DNA of 64,000 nucleotides, from positions 558,001 to 622,000 of the forward strand of contig NZ_CABPSF010000002.1 of the NCBI RefSeq assembly GCF_902459685.1. Reading direction: 5' to 3'. Below the pieces are notes generated by a model. The model did no database searches. It had not been told where the DNA came from and saw only the letters and a list, made by a program, of their open reading frames with translations. This document shows, in pieces, positions 30,719 to 41,313 of the stretch; position 1 is the first letter of the stretch; every line of letters begins with the position of its first letter. The position numbers and the translations under genes were made by a program. The stretch comes from Pandoraea iniqua (GTDB taxonomy: Bacteria; Pseudomonadota; Gammaproteobacteria; Burkholderiales; Burkholderiaceae).

Positions 30719-32046
30719 AGCCCGGCTGACGGCATGCCGCGCCAGATGCGCGGCAGCAACACGCCCAGCACGACGCCGCGCGTGGCGAGAAATGCCATCA
30801 GCGCCAGCCAAAGGCCGTGATTGCCCCACGCGTCGAGCGTGAACGGCATCACGGCGCCAAAGACCGCGAGTCCGATCAGCGACGAACTGAGCAACTCACG
30901 CGTGCGCGTCGCGCCGATGAACACGCCGTCGAGCTGAAAACACCACACGGCAACGATCGGCGAGATCACAGCCCACGGCAGGAATTCACGCGCGGCGGCG
31001 CGCAGCACCGGTTGATCCGTCAGCGTGTCGATGATGGCGCCACCGGCCACAGCATAGACCAGCGCAAATGCAACGGCACAGCCGAGCGCCCAGCCGAGCG
31101 ACAGACGAATGGCATGGAGCAGCGCCTCGCGCTGGCGCGCGCCGACGTAGGCACCGACCAGTGCTTCGGCAGCGTGGGCAAAGCCGTCGAGGCCGTAGGC
31201 CATGAACGTCTGGAAATTGAGCAGCAGCGCATTGGCGGCCAGCGTCGTGTCGCCAAGACGGGCACCGACGCGGGCAAACCATGCAAACGCGAGCTGCAAG
31301 AACAGTGTGCGCAAGAAAATGTCGAGATTGAGCCGCAGCAGCCGCCACAACGCGCTGCGCTCGACCAGCGCGGCCAGCCGCAGCGGCGGCAGCCCCGGCG
31401 TGCGGGCCAGCCACAGCAGCCACGCGCCGAGCGCAAAGCCGAGTATGTCGGCGAGCGCCGTGGCGATGGCGATACCCGCGACACCCCAGTCGAGCGCGCG
31501 CACGAACACGATCACCGCCACGATGTTCACCACATTGATAAACACCTGCACCATCAGCCCTTGCCGCACGCGCTGGCAGGCCAGCAGGTAGCCGAGCACG
31601 ACGTAATTGCCGAGCGCCAGCGGTGCCGCGAGGATGCGAATGCCCGCGTATTCGCGCCCGAGCGCCTGCACTTGCGCGCTCCCGCCCAGCCACGAAACGC
31701 CGAGCGATACCAGCGGCTCGCGCAACAGCAGCAGCACGACGCCGATCGAGAAGGCGAGCGCCAGCGCGCGGCACAGGGTGTCGCGCAACGCGACGGCGTC
31801 GCGCGAGCCGAACGCCTGCGCAGCGAGGCCGGTGGTGCCCATGCGCAGGAACGAGAAGCCCCAGAAGATCAGGTTGAGCAGCAGCGCCCCGAGGGCGACG
31901 CCCCCCAGATAGGCAGGGCCCGGCAGATGACCGGCGACCGCCGTGTCCACCGCCGAGAGCAGGGGCTGAGTGAGGTTGGCGAGCACAATGGGCACAGCCA
32001 GACGAAGGAGTTGCCGGTGACCGACGCTCGCAGGGGCAGGGTTCAT
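30706..32046 (-). CDS. MATE-family efflux transporter (DinF-like)
   Basis: A 446-residue inner-membrane exporter with about twelve helices. The N-terminal LAVPIVLANLTQPLLSAVDTAVAGHLPG is the conserved first MATE helix of the DinF branch. Such proteins expel cationic drugs or metabolites using Na+ or H+. The start at 32046 (MNPAPAS) fits; an ATG six codons earlier is also possible. It is convergent with hisN and overlaps it by 13 bp. Confidence 0.85.
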   Translation of the reverse strand: MNPAPASVGHRQLLRLAVPIVLANLTQPLLSAVDTAVAGHLPGPAYLGGVALGALLLNLIFWGFSFLRMGTTGLAAQAFGSRDAVALRDTLCRALALAFSIGVVLLLLREPLVSLGVSWLGGSAQVQALGREYAGIRILAAPLALGNYVVLGYLLACQRVRQGLMVQVFINVVNIVAVIVFVRALDWGVAGIAIATALADILGFALGAWLLWLARTPGLPPLRLAALVERSALWRLLRLNLDIFLRTLFLQLAFAWFARVGARLGDTTLAANALLLNFQTFMAYGLDGFAHAAEALVGAYVGARQREALLHAIRLSLGWALGCAVAFALVYAVAGGAIIDTLTDQPVLRAAAREFLPWAVISPIVAVWCFQLDGVFIGATRTRELLSSSLIGLAVFGAVMPFTLDAWGNHGLWLALMAFLATRGVVLGVLLPRIWRGMPSAGLQRP

Positions 32047-32209
32047 GTCGACGATATGCGGCATCCGTTCATGGCGGTGCCGTCGTAGTCCGCACGGGGC
32101 GGCGAATGTAAGATGGCGCCGATTATACGTTGGACGCTACGTTAGACGCGGACGGTACAATGACACCTCGTCCACGCCCGCCCACTCCTTCGTGAGCCAC
32201 TGACTGCGC

Positions 32210-32614
32210 ATGCCGTTCTCGTCATCGTCTTCGCCTTCGTCCTCATCTTCCCTGTCTCCCGCCACGCGCTCAAGCGTCGTGCGTGCCAGCATGGCCGCGC
32301 TCGCCGCCGCCCTGTGTCTGGCAAGCCTGCCGGTACTGGCCGACGTGACGGTCGATCGCGGACCGCCGCCGCCGCGTGTCGAGAATCCACCGGCTGCGAC
32401 CGGCACGCAATTCTGGGTGCCCGGGTATTGGCAGTGGAGCGCCGGCCGCTACGACTGGATCGACGGCCACATGGAAACCAAGCGCTCGGGCATGCGTTAC
32501 ACGCCGCCGCACTGGGAAGAGACGGCGTCGCATGAGTGGACGCTGCGCGACGGCAAATGGGCCCCCACGAGTTGGGGCCCGGGGACCATTCACGAGATTC
32601 GTGCACCAAAATAA
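32210..32614 (+). CDS. YXWGXW-repeat family exported protein
   Basis: A 134-residue protein. A Ser-rich, Arg-containing N-region precedes a hydrophobic segment (MAALAAALCLASLPVLA) with cleavage at VLA-DV near residue 44, so it is probably periplasmic or surface exposed. The mature part has tryptophan-rich blocks FWVPGYWQWSAGRYDWIDGH and PPHWEETASHEWTLRDGKW, as in the YXWGXW (PF12779) family. Function of the family is unknown. An internal start at residue 28 would give a shorter leader. Confidence 0.75.
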   Translation: MPFSSSSSPSSSSSLSPATRSSVVRASMAALAAALCLASLPVLADVTVDRGPPPPRVENPPAATGTQFWVPGYWQWSAGRYDWIDGHMETKRSGMRYTPPHWEETASHEWTLRDGKWAPTSWGPGTIHEIRAPK

Positions 32615-33466
32615 ACGGCCGATGTGCAGGTGCCTGTCGGCTGTTAAATACATCTGCTATCAAAACTGATTGGCTATCAAGAATCAGTTAAGCGATCGAT
32701 TGATCCATTGATCCATTGATCGATAGATGATTGATCACTCAAATGCGACGGGCAATCGTGTTGCGGCGTCGTGCCGCAGCACTTGAAAGTTTTTCATCTT
32801 TTCCTTCGAATATTTGCGATTGCAAATGTCACATTGATGCGGGCGCTACCGCCACGCCATCACGCTGAGTCTCTCCAGCCCATGTCGGACAACGGACTGC
32901 CAAAGATTTATAAAAAATAATCAGGAATGCTATGTATCTATTTGCATGCAGACTTGACGGGCACAAGCTTGAGCCGCTACGCAAAACATATTGACATGCC
33001 CGGAACGTTGAACAACACTATGCCGACACCGCGTCACCACGAAATGCGGAACAGTCGCAGATAGCGTAATTTAAATAACTCTCCAAACGAGTTTTGGTAA
33101 TAACCAAAGCGATTTCGAGCGTTAGGATCGCGTGTCATGCGGCTTATGGTGTAGCGCCCGGGGCTTCTGAGGGAGGAGGCGGGCGTCGTCGATTATCGGG
33201 TTGTCTCAACGTTTTGGGATCCGCTATGAACACCGTACGCTTCGGCCCAAGTGCCGCACTGGTTACTTTGCTTTTCCCTGTCCCCACATCCACGCCTGGC
33301 AGCGTCACGCCCAGGCGCATAACGTAAAGCCGGTCTTTTCGAACGTATTCCCCTGTGCCTGCCATCCGGGTACGGCTGTCTGTTGCCTTTTGCATTAGCA
33401 ATTCACGCGCCGGCGCTTGATCGGCGCGGCCCCGTCACCTTAGCGTGACAAGTCGCTGGAGCATTT
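32615..33466. other. 852-bp AT-richer intergenic region before aspT
   Basis: No convincing gene is seen. It holds three 8-mer tandem copies (ATTGATCC, ATTGATCC, ATTGATCG) at 32699-32722 amid GATC-rich sequence, AT-rich stretches around 32780-32960 and 33060-33110, and a GTCAC/GTGAC inverted pair at 33434-33449 just before the aspT Shine-Dalgarno. The base composition is lower in GC than in neighbouring genes, consistent with a long regulatory region or decayed sequence. Confidence 0.5.
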
Positions 33467-35155
33467 ATGCAGTGTTCTGTCCCGCTGTTTGATGCTGTGC
33501 CGTTGATTACGGTATTCGTGTGTGTCGTATTGGGCCAATTGCTTGGCCGCATCAAACTCGGACCGATTCAACTCGGTGGCGTGTGCGGTGCGCTACTGGT
33601 AGCGCTGCTGATCGGGCAGACCGGTTGCATGGTCGAAGGCTCGCTCAAGGACTTCGCGTTTGCGCTGTTCATCTTTGCGATGGGCTTCTCCGCCGGGCCG
33701 CAGTTCGTCGAGAACCTGAATTTGCGCGGCCTGCGCTTTGGCGTGCTGTCGATCATCGAAGTCGTGTTCGTCTTCGGCATCGTGATGATCGCCGTGAAAG
33801 TTCTCGGGCTCGATCCGGGCACGGCTGGCGGTCTGGCTGCGGGCGCGGCGACCGAATCCGCCATGGTCGGTACGGCCATCGAAGCGCTCAACCGCCTCGG
33901 CCTCGACCCGGACGCTTTCAAGGCCTTGCAGGCCAACGTGGTCACCGCCTACACGCTGACCTACGTGTTCGGCCTCATCACCATCGTGCTGTTCACCAAT
34001 CTGCTGGCCCCCCGTTTGCTGGGCATCGATCTCAAGCAGGACAGCGCACGTCTGGCCCGCGAGATGGAAGACGAGAACGGTGCCGAAGCCGGTGCGCCGG
34101 CCGCGCCGGATATCGTGGGCCGCAGCTATCGGGTGGCGCACCCCGGCCTCACCGTGGCTGCGCTCGAGGCGGCGCTCGAAGGGCGTGTCGCCGTCGAGCG
34201 CGTGCGGCGCGCCACGGCGGCCGTGCCGGTAGCGCAGGCCCTCACGCTTGAGTCCGGTGACGAGTTGCTGCTGGTCGGCCGCCGCGACGCCATGCTCGAA
34301 GCGCATGCGCTCGTCGGCCCGGAAGTGGCAGGCACCGAGACGAACGAGATCGTGCTCGTCGAGCGCGATTTCGTCATGACGAACAAGGAAGCCGAAGGGC
34401 GCACCGTCGCCGATCTGCGCCGGGAAGCCCCCGTCGAAGTGCGGCACGGCGTGTTCGTCAAATCCGTTAAACGGATGGGCATGCAGTTGCCGTCGCTGGG
34501 CAAGATTACGCTGCAACGCGGCGACGTGATCACGTTGCAGGGCTTGCAGGAAGACATCGAGCGCGCGGGTGCCGTGCTGGGCAAAGAGGTGCCGCATGGC
34601 AACAAGACGAGTCTGGTGTTTGTCGGTCTGGCGCTGATTCTCGGTCTTTGCATCGGTCACCTGTCGGTACGCATCGGTGGCGTACCGATGACGCTCGGCA
34701 GTGGTGGCGGCGCGCTGCTCACGGGCCTCGCGAGCGGTTGGCTGCTCTCGCGCCGGCCCACGTGGGGCACGTTCCCACCGGCGGCTTACGAGCTGCTCAA
34801 GGATCTGGGACTGGCCGTGTTTGTCGTGTGCGTGGGGCTTTCCGCAGGGCCGCAGGCGGCCGTGCTGCTTCGCGAACACGGGCTTGCGCTGCCGGTCGTG
34901 GGTATTTGTGTGTCGCTCATTCCGGCCCTCGTTTCACTCTGGGTCGGCCACAAGTTGCTGCGCATCGACGGTCCGATCCTGATCGGCGCCATCGCCGGTC
35001 AGCAGGCCAGCACGCCTGCGATCAGCGCAGTGGTTCAAACGGCAGACAGCGCGTTGCCGGTCGTGGGGTACACGGTGACCTACGCCCTGTCGAACGTGTT
35101 GCTGCCGCTGATGGGGCCCGCCGTCGTATTTGTCGCCCATCAGTTTTCGCACTAG
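33467..35155 (+). CDS. aspT: Aspartate:alanine exchanger, AspT family (first copy)
   Basis: A 562-residue inner-membrane antiporter of the AAE family. Two blocks of hydrophobic helices (residues ~8-185 and ~385-562) flank a cytoplasmic region with two TrkA-C (RCK_C) domains (~205-375). Inverted-repeat motifs GFSAGPQF near 75 and GLSAGPQA near 460 are characteristic. It exchanges aspartate in for alanine out, which is electrogenic when paired with aspartate 4-decarboxylase, encoded two genes downstream. GGAG at 33458-33461 supports the ATG. A close paralogue follows after 28 bp. Confidence 0.9.
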   Translation: MQCSVPLFDAVPLITVFVCVVLGQLLGRIKLGPIQLGGVCGALLVALLIGQTGCMVEGSLKDFAFALFIFAMGFSAGPQFVENLNLRGLRFGVLSIIEVVFVFGIVMIAVKVLGLDPGTAGGLAAGAATESAMVGTAIEALNRLGLDPDAFKALQANVVTAYTLTYVFGLITIVLFTNLLAPRLLGIDLKQDSARLAREMEDENGAEAGAPAAPDIVGRSYRVAHPGLTVAALEAALEGRVAVERVRRATAAVPVAQALTLESGDELLLVGRRDAMLEAHALVGPEVAGTETNEIVLVERDFVMTNKEAEGRTVADLRREAPVEVRHGVFVKSVKRMGMQLPSLGKITLQRGDVITLQGLQEDIERAGAVLGKEVPHGNKTSLVFVGLALILGLCIGHLSVRIGGVPMTLGSGGGALLTGLASGWLLSRRPTWGTFPPAAYELLKDLGLAVFVVCVGLSAGPQAAVLLREHGLALPVVGICVSLIPALVSLWVGHKLLRIDGPILIGAIAGQQASTPAISAVVQTADSALPVVGYTVTYALSNVLLPLMGPAVVFVAHQFSH

Positions 35156-35183
35156 CCCCCCTATTCCTGACGGAGGTTCTGCC

Positions 35184-36869
35184 GTGGATATCGTGCATAG
35201 CATTCTTAATCATGTCCCCGAGGTGGCGATCTTTCTATCGCTCGCCCTCGGGTACGCACTCGGGGCGATCAAGTTCGGCTCCTTCCAGCTAGGCGGTGTG
35301 GGCGGTTCGCTGCTCGTCGCCGTCGTCGTCTCGCAGATCGGTATCTCGGTCGACGCGGGCGTGAAAAGCATCATGTTCGCGCTGTTCATCTACGCGGTGG
35401 GTTACGAAAGCGGCCCGCAGTTCTTCAACTCGCTCTCGCGCAAGACCTTGCGTGAGATTGCGATGGCGATCTTTCTGGCGGCGTCCGGTCTGGTCACGGT
35501 GCTGATCTGCGCCAAGATCTTCGGCTTCGACAAGGGCCTCGCCGCCGGTGTGGCCGGTGGCGGTCTGACGCAATCGGCCATCATCGGTACGGCCGGCGAT
35601 GCGATTTCGCGTCTGGGTCTGCCCGTCGACGAGGTCAAACGGCTGCAATCCGAAGTGGCCATCGGCTACGCGGTGACCTACATCTTCGGCAGCCTCGGCG
35701 CGATCATCGTGTGCGCATCGCTCGTGCCCAAACTCATGGGCCGCACGCTCAAAGAAGACGCCAAGAAGGCCGAACTCGCGATGGCCGGCGGCCAGCAGGT
35801 GCTCAATGCCGATCAGGTCGATTCGCTGCCCGCGCTGGTGGGCCGTGTGTATCGCGTGACGACCGGGGCCGGCAAACGCGTGGTCGACATCGAGAAGCAA
35901 CTCTCCGATGGCGTGACCATCGAGCGCTTGCGCCGTAACGGCAAGATCATCATCGCGACCGACGATCTGGTGCTCGAAACGGGCGACGACGTGATGCTCA
36001 TCGGCCGCCGCGAAGCCGCCACCGAAGCATGGCGTCTGCTCGGCGACGAACAGCCGCCGTCACGCGACCTCGATATCCCGCTGCGCTTGCAGGACGTGGT
36101 GTTCGCCCGCAAGGGCGGCAACGGCAAGACGCTGGGCGAGCTCAAGGCTGGTGTCGAGCGCGATACTAAGCACGGCGTGTACATCGCCAAGATCACGCGG
36201 ATGGGGCAACCCGTGCCGGTGCTCGACGACACCATCGCGTACCACGGCGACGTGGTCACGCTCTACGGTGCTGACAGCGACGTGCAACGCGCCGCCAAGG
36301 AAGCCGGCTATCCGGTCGCGTACTCGGTCAAGACCGACTACGTCTACATGGGCATCGGCATCGTGTTCGGTCTGCTCATCGGCTACATCGTGGTGAAGGT
36401 CGGCGGCATTCCGCTCACGCTCGGTAGCGGCGGCGGTGCGCTGTTGGCCGGTCTGGTGTTCGGCTGGCTGCGCGGCAAGCATCCGACCTTCGGCGCCATG
36501 CCGCTGGCGGCGAGTTCGCTGCTCAAAGAGCTGGGCCTTGCGACCTTCGTGACCTGCGTGGGGCTGTCTGCCGGTGCACAGGCATGGCAGACGCTGCAAC
36601 AAAGCGGGGTTTCGATCTTCGTCGCCGGGGTGATCGTCACCATCGTGCCGCTGCTGCTCACGTACCTCTTCGGGCGCTATGTGCTGCGCTACGACAACGT
36701 GGCCATTCTGGCCGGTGCGTTGTCGGGCTCGCGCAGTGCCAACCCGGCCTTCGGCGAAATTCTCGACAAGGCCGAGAGCAACGTGCCGACGGTGCCGTTC
36801 GCCATTACTTATGCCATTGCCAACGTGTTGCTTACGTTGCTTGGACCGCTTGTGGTGTCGCTGTCCTAG
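35184..36869 (+). CDS. aspT: Aspartate:alanine exchanger, AspT family (second copy)
   Basis: A 561-residue paralogue of the preceding gene with the same plan: helices, two TrkA-C domains (~205-370), helices. It has YESGPQFF near 78, where the first copy has FSAGPQF, and GLSAGAQA near 460, where it has GLSAGPQA. The GTG start is chosen for its GGAGG at 35172-35176 and because the resulting length equals the first copy; a longer ATG form would overlap aspT1. The two may form a heteromeric carrier or have different substrates. Located 112 bp before asdA, so likely one transcript. Confidence 0.9.
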   Translation: MDIVHSILNHVPEVAIFLSLALGYALGAIKFGSFQLGGVGGSLLVAVVVSQIGISVDAGVKSIMFALFIYAVGYESGPQFFNSLSRKTLREIAMAIFLAASGLVTVLICAKIFGFDKGLAAGVAGGGLTQSAIIGTAGDAISRLGLPVDEVKRLQSEVAIGYAVTYIFGSLGAIIVCASLVPKLMGRTLKEDAKKAELAMAGGQQVLNADQVDSLPALVGRVYRVTTGAGKRVVDIEKQLSDGVTIERLRRNGKIIIATDDLVLETGDDVMLIGRREAATEAWRLLGDEQPPSRDLDIPLRLQDVVFARKGGNGKTLGELKAGVERDTKHGVYIAKITRMGQPVPVLDDTIAYHGDVVTLYGADSDVQRAAKEAGYPVAYSVKTDYVYMGIGIVFGLLIGYIVVKVGGIPLTLGSGGGALLAGLVFGWLRGKHPTFGAMPLAASSLLKELGLATFVTCVGLSAGAQAWQTLQQSGVSIFVAGVIVTIVPLLLTYLFGRYVLRYDNVAILAGALSGSRSANPAFGEILDKAESNVPTVPFAITYAIANVLLTLLGPLVVSLS

Positions 36870-36951
36870 TGCCGTATCGGGCCCTTTCCCCGAGGGCCCG
36901 GGCCAGCGAAAGTCTTTGCCCGATCGTTTGTCATTGCCAGTCAATGTCTGA

Positions 36952-38607
<1,656 letters not shown>

Positions 38608-38708
38608 GCCACGCCTTCGCGTCACAAACGTCGACCACGGTGCCGCACGTCTAGCGTGCGGTACCGGCAGGCCCCCCCTCGATCGCCCCTCCATGGCGAT
38701 CGATCATT

Positions 38709-38737
38709 GCCCGGGAACCACCTTCCCGGGCTTTTTT
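38709..38737 (+). terminator. Rho-independent terminator of the aspT-aspT-asdA operon
   Basis: GCCCGGGAA (38709-38717) pairs with TTCCCGGGC (38723-38731) around a 5-base loop and is followed by six T. It ends the operon about 100 bp after the asdA stop. Confidence 0.9.
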
Positions 38738-38834
38738 ACGATGTGAAATCTGTGGGCCATCTCCCCGATGTGTGCCACGGCGGCAGGGTTGGGGCGGCTT
38801 GCAACATCGTTTTGCGACATTTCGTCGCGCCAAT

Positions 38835-38940
38835 AAAAATGCCCGCACGAGGCGGGCAGAAGTCACTACAGGGGAAGTCACGCGTTATGAGCGTCGAACC
38901 CGTGAAAGAGTTCCCAAGGAAAGTGACTGGCAGCGTGTCA
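38835..38940 (-). ncRNA. Candidate small RNA ending in an intrinsic terminator (first of two)
   Basis: On the reverse strand, TGCCCGC/GCGGGCA (38852-38858 with 38840-38846) forms a hairpin followed by ATTTTTATT, a good intrinsic terminator with no reverse-strand gene upstream. Twelve bases before it is the octamer ACTTCCCC (38871-38878), Shine-Dalgarno complementary. A possible promoter is GTGACC (38958-38963) with TATGAC (38937-38942), 15 bp apart. A direct GTGACTTC repeat lies between. No gene was seen in this strand, so a ~95-nt sRNA is likely but unproven. The remaining 38608-39049 sequence holds only the asdA terminator. Confidence 0.4.
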
Positions 38941-39049
38941 TACGATCGACGTAAAATGGTCACTTGTCGCTAAACACCCCCCGATGTCGTCAGCGGCGCA
39001 CGAAGCTCGCGAAACGACGCGCGCGTGGGGGTGGGTCTTCGGGTGTCGA

Positions 39050-40429
39050 ATGTCGGTAAAGTCGGTCGTGCGCAGTGGCTTGACGATGGTCGCGTGTCTC
39101 AACGCCGTCACGTCGTCGGTCGCTCACGCACAGTCATTGTTCTCGGATCCCAATCCACCGTGTTTCACTGAGCAGAATGCCTTGTCCTACGGGTTGTGGG
39201 ACCGCGGCCTTGCGCCTCAGTATTTTGTGCCGCCCCCCGAGCCAGCACCGGCGCCTGCTGCGCAGGACCCGGGCGTCTCGTCCGATCCCATTGCTCTGTT
39301 TGCCGGTGACGATCCGAATGCCGTTGCCGCCACTGTAGATCGCGAGGCGGCGCAGCGCGCAGCGTCAGCCGCTCAAGCCGCTGAGGCGGCGGGGCCTGCT
39401 GTGGGTGAGGGCGTAGCGAGTGCTGCTGCGGCGGCGGTGCCTGAAGGCGTTGCCAGTGCCGCACAGGCTGCGGGTGCCGACGGCGTGGCGAGTGAAGCCG
39501 CCGCACAGGCTGACGTACCGCCGCCGCCACCGCCATCGCCACCATTGCCCGCAGCCGACTTTGCCGTCGCGCCGGAATTGAGCGCCGACGGAACGGCGAT
39601 TTCCGCGACGGCGCTGCTGGCACCGGGTGAAGTGGCGCCTGAGCCGGCCGCGCCTCCTCCGCCCCCGGATGTCGCTCCGCCCAATGGTTTCCTCGCCCGG
39701 GCATCCTGCTTGCGCGGGCAGCCGCGCACCGAGAGCTACGCCGCTCGCAACATCCGCATGCTCATGCGTCACGGGTTGGTGGTGCGCAACGAGAACCTGC
39801 CGCTCATCGCCTCGCGCAGCAAAACGCCGGGGGAAGGTGCTGTGGGTTTTCAGGTGCTCAACGAGCAGCCGTATCAGTTCAATCTGGGCATGAACAACAG
39901 CGGCATGACGACCACCGGCAAGATGCAGGGCACGGCCAATCTGTTGATGAACAACCCGCTCGGCATGTACGGCAAGTTCAACACGACGGTGAGTCAGGAC
40001 TTGCAGAACGCCCGTCGCGATGCGACCAACCGCGATCTCACGGCCAACTACTCCGTGCCGCTCGATGCCGACTGGACGGTCGGGCTGACGGGCAAGACCA
40101 ATGCGGCCACCGACCAGATTGCCACCGGCACCACGCAGACGCAGACGTTGCAATGGCGCGTGCGCCGAGCGTTCGATGTGACGTCGAACGGTTCGACCGG
40201 GATCGAGTTGCGCTACAACCGCAGCCGTACCGAAGACCCGAACGCCCTCCATACCTATGACAGTTACGCCGAGGTGGGCCTGAACCACACCCACTATCTC
40301 GGCACGTCCAAGCTGGATCTGTCGGTCATGCAGCGGCTCAACGCGCCGTGGATGCCGTCGTCGAGCGGGCCGCCCGGTTGGTCCTACCGATTCCAGTCGA
40401 TCGACGCGAAGCTCACGGTGCCGTTCTGA
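39050..40429 (+). CDS. Outer-membrane barrel protein related to TpsB (ShlB/FhaC) transporters, without POTRA domains
   Basis: A 459-residue exported protein. From 39050 it has a Sec signal (MSVKSVVRSGLTMVACLNAV to VAHAQ, near residue 29); an ATG 22 codons upstream hides the signal. Residues ~55-215 are low-complexity Ala/Pro/Glu with GVAS repeats and poly-Pro runs. The C-terminal ~190 residues match the front of TpsB barrels: NLGMNNSGMTTTGKMQGTANL, NNPLGMYGKF, NYSVPLDADWTVGLTG, GLNHTHYLGTSKLDLS. It ends in phenylalanine (KLTVPF). The two POTRA domains and the rest of the 16-strand barrel are absent. Function is not known; it may be a derived surface protein. Confidence 0.7.
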   Translation: MSVKSVVRSGLTMVACLNAVTSSVAHAQSLFSDPNPPCFTEQNALSYGLWDRGLAPQYFVPPPEPAPAPAAQDPGVSSDPIALFAGDDPNAVAATVDREAAQRAASAAQAAEAAGPAVGEGVASAAAAAVPEGVASAAQAAGADGVASEAAAQADVPPPPPPSPPLPAADFAVAPELSADGTAISATALLAPGEVAPEPAAPPPPPDVAPPNGFLARASCLRGQPRTESYAARNIRMLMRHGLVVRNENLPLIASRSKTPGEGAVGFQVLNEQPYQFNLGMNNSGMTTTGKMQGTANLLMNNPLGMYGKFNTTVSQDLQNARRDATNRDLTANYSVPLDADWTVGLTGKTNAATDQIATGTTQTQTLQWRVRRAFDVTSNGSTGIELRYNRSRTEDPNALHTYDSYAEVGLNHTHYLGTSKLDLSVMQRLNAPWMPSSSGPPGWSYRFQSIDAKLTVPF

Positions 40430-40991
40430 TGAACGCCAGCACCGCGTCGAGCGACGTGGTGCGTGCGAGCGAGGCCGGCAGGTCTGCAAAATGCTCGCTT
40501 TCCCCGAAGAGAATCACAGGCTTGCCGTAACGCACGGCAAGCCTGACTTCGTCGCGCGTGCCATGACTGCCCGGCAGCGCGACGATGACGTCGCTCGACA
40601 GCACGTTGATGGAATTGCGCGAGAGCGTACCCGGCGGCGCATCGGGCAGATGGCGCGGCAGCGGACTCACGATAGTGATTTCGACGAACGGATTCGGATA
40701 ACCGGACAGGGGACGGTAGCCTTTTCCTACATCGGCACCGCCGTTTTCTCCCAATTCACTTTCCACCGCTTCTGTGGGCACTACGCCGATGCTGCGCCCT
40801 ACGCGCCCGGGCACGGCGCAGAACGCTTCGCTCACGCTGGACATCACGCCTTGTCCACCGCCGGTGAGCAAATGGTAGCCGGCCGCCGCGAGTGCGTGAC
40901 CGAGCGGGGCAGCGAGTTCAATCCACGGCTGCTTGCCGGAACCCATCACGCCGATGGTTTTGGAACGTTGGGGGAGGGGAGTCGCCGTCAT
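40413..40991 (-). CDS. LOG-like / TIGR00725 family protein
   Basis: A 192-residue Rossmann-fold protein. The phosphate-binding motif GGGQGVMSSVSEAF is near residue 38, and the C-terminal PGSHGTRDEV (near 145) is a variant of the LOG motif PGGxGTxxE. The family includes cytokinin-activating nucleotide phosphoribohydrolases; TIGR00725 members are of unknown activity. Because the second Gly of PGG is Ser here, LOG activity is uncertain. The start at 40991 (MTATPLP) is preferred over an ATG 43 codons upstream that would add Arg-rich sequence. It overlaps the barrel gene by 17 bp at the 3' ends. Confidence 0.78.
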   Translation of the reverse strand: MTATPLPQRSKTIGVMGSGKQPWIELAAPLGHALAAAGYHLLTGGGQGVMSSVSEAFCAVPGRVGRSIGVVPTEAVESELGENGGADVGKGYRPLSGYPNPFVEITIVSPLPRHLPDAPPGTLSRNSINVLSSDVIVALPGSHGTRDEVRLAVRYGKPVILFGESEHFADLPASLARTTSLDAVLAFIRTAP

Positions 40992-41118
40992 ATGGGAAGC
41001 GGGATTTACGCGCTGCCGATCATAAACGAATTCACGCCGCCGCGACGAGCAGACCCGCACGTGTAAACGCGGGTAAAACGCGGGGGAATCGTCGGCAAGT
41101 TGTACGTGAGCCGCAGGC

Positions 41119-41203
41119 AAAAAAAACCCGCCGGATGGGCGGGTGAGGAAGCAGGCCTCCCACGGGGAAGTGAAAGCCTGATCTCGCGAGGTGTATGCGA
41201 GAT
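41119..41203 (-). ncRNA. Candidate small RNA ending in an intrinsic terminator (second of two)
   Basis: Reading the reverse strand, hairpin ATCTCGC/GCGAGAT (41203-41181) is followed by CAGGC/GCCTG (41180-41152), whose loop shows CTTCCCC, then terminator ACCCGCC/GGCGGGT (41144-41126 region) and a run of T (41126-41119). A promoter fits: TAGCCA (41237-41232) and GATACT (41214-41209) are exactly 17 bp apart, placing the start at about 41203. The octamer ACTTCCCC (41171-41164) is shared with the first candidate. No reverse-strand gene explains the terminator. Predicted length is ~85 nt. Confidence 0.45.
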
Positions 41204-41313
41204 GCGTTAGTATCGTGATCTAGTGGGTCGTTGGCTATGGGCTAAGTCCTAAAGTGCATGTCAGACGCTTTCCATTTCCATTTCGTACACTTTCTGACGC
41301 AGCGAGTCTTTCC

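Noticed and set aside
33144-33401. 85-codon reverse-strand frame in the aspT upstream gap
   Set aside because: No convincing Shine-Dalgarno, no recognisable fold, and it lies in a likely regulatory region.
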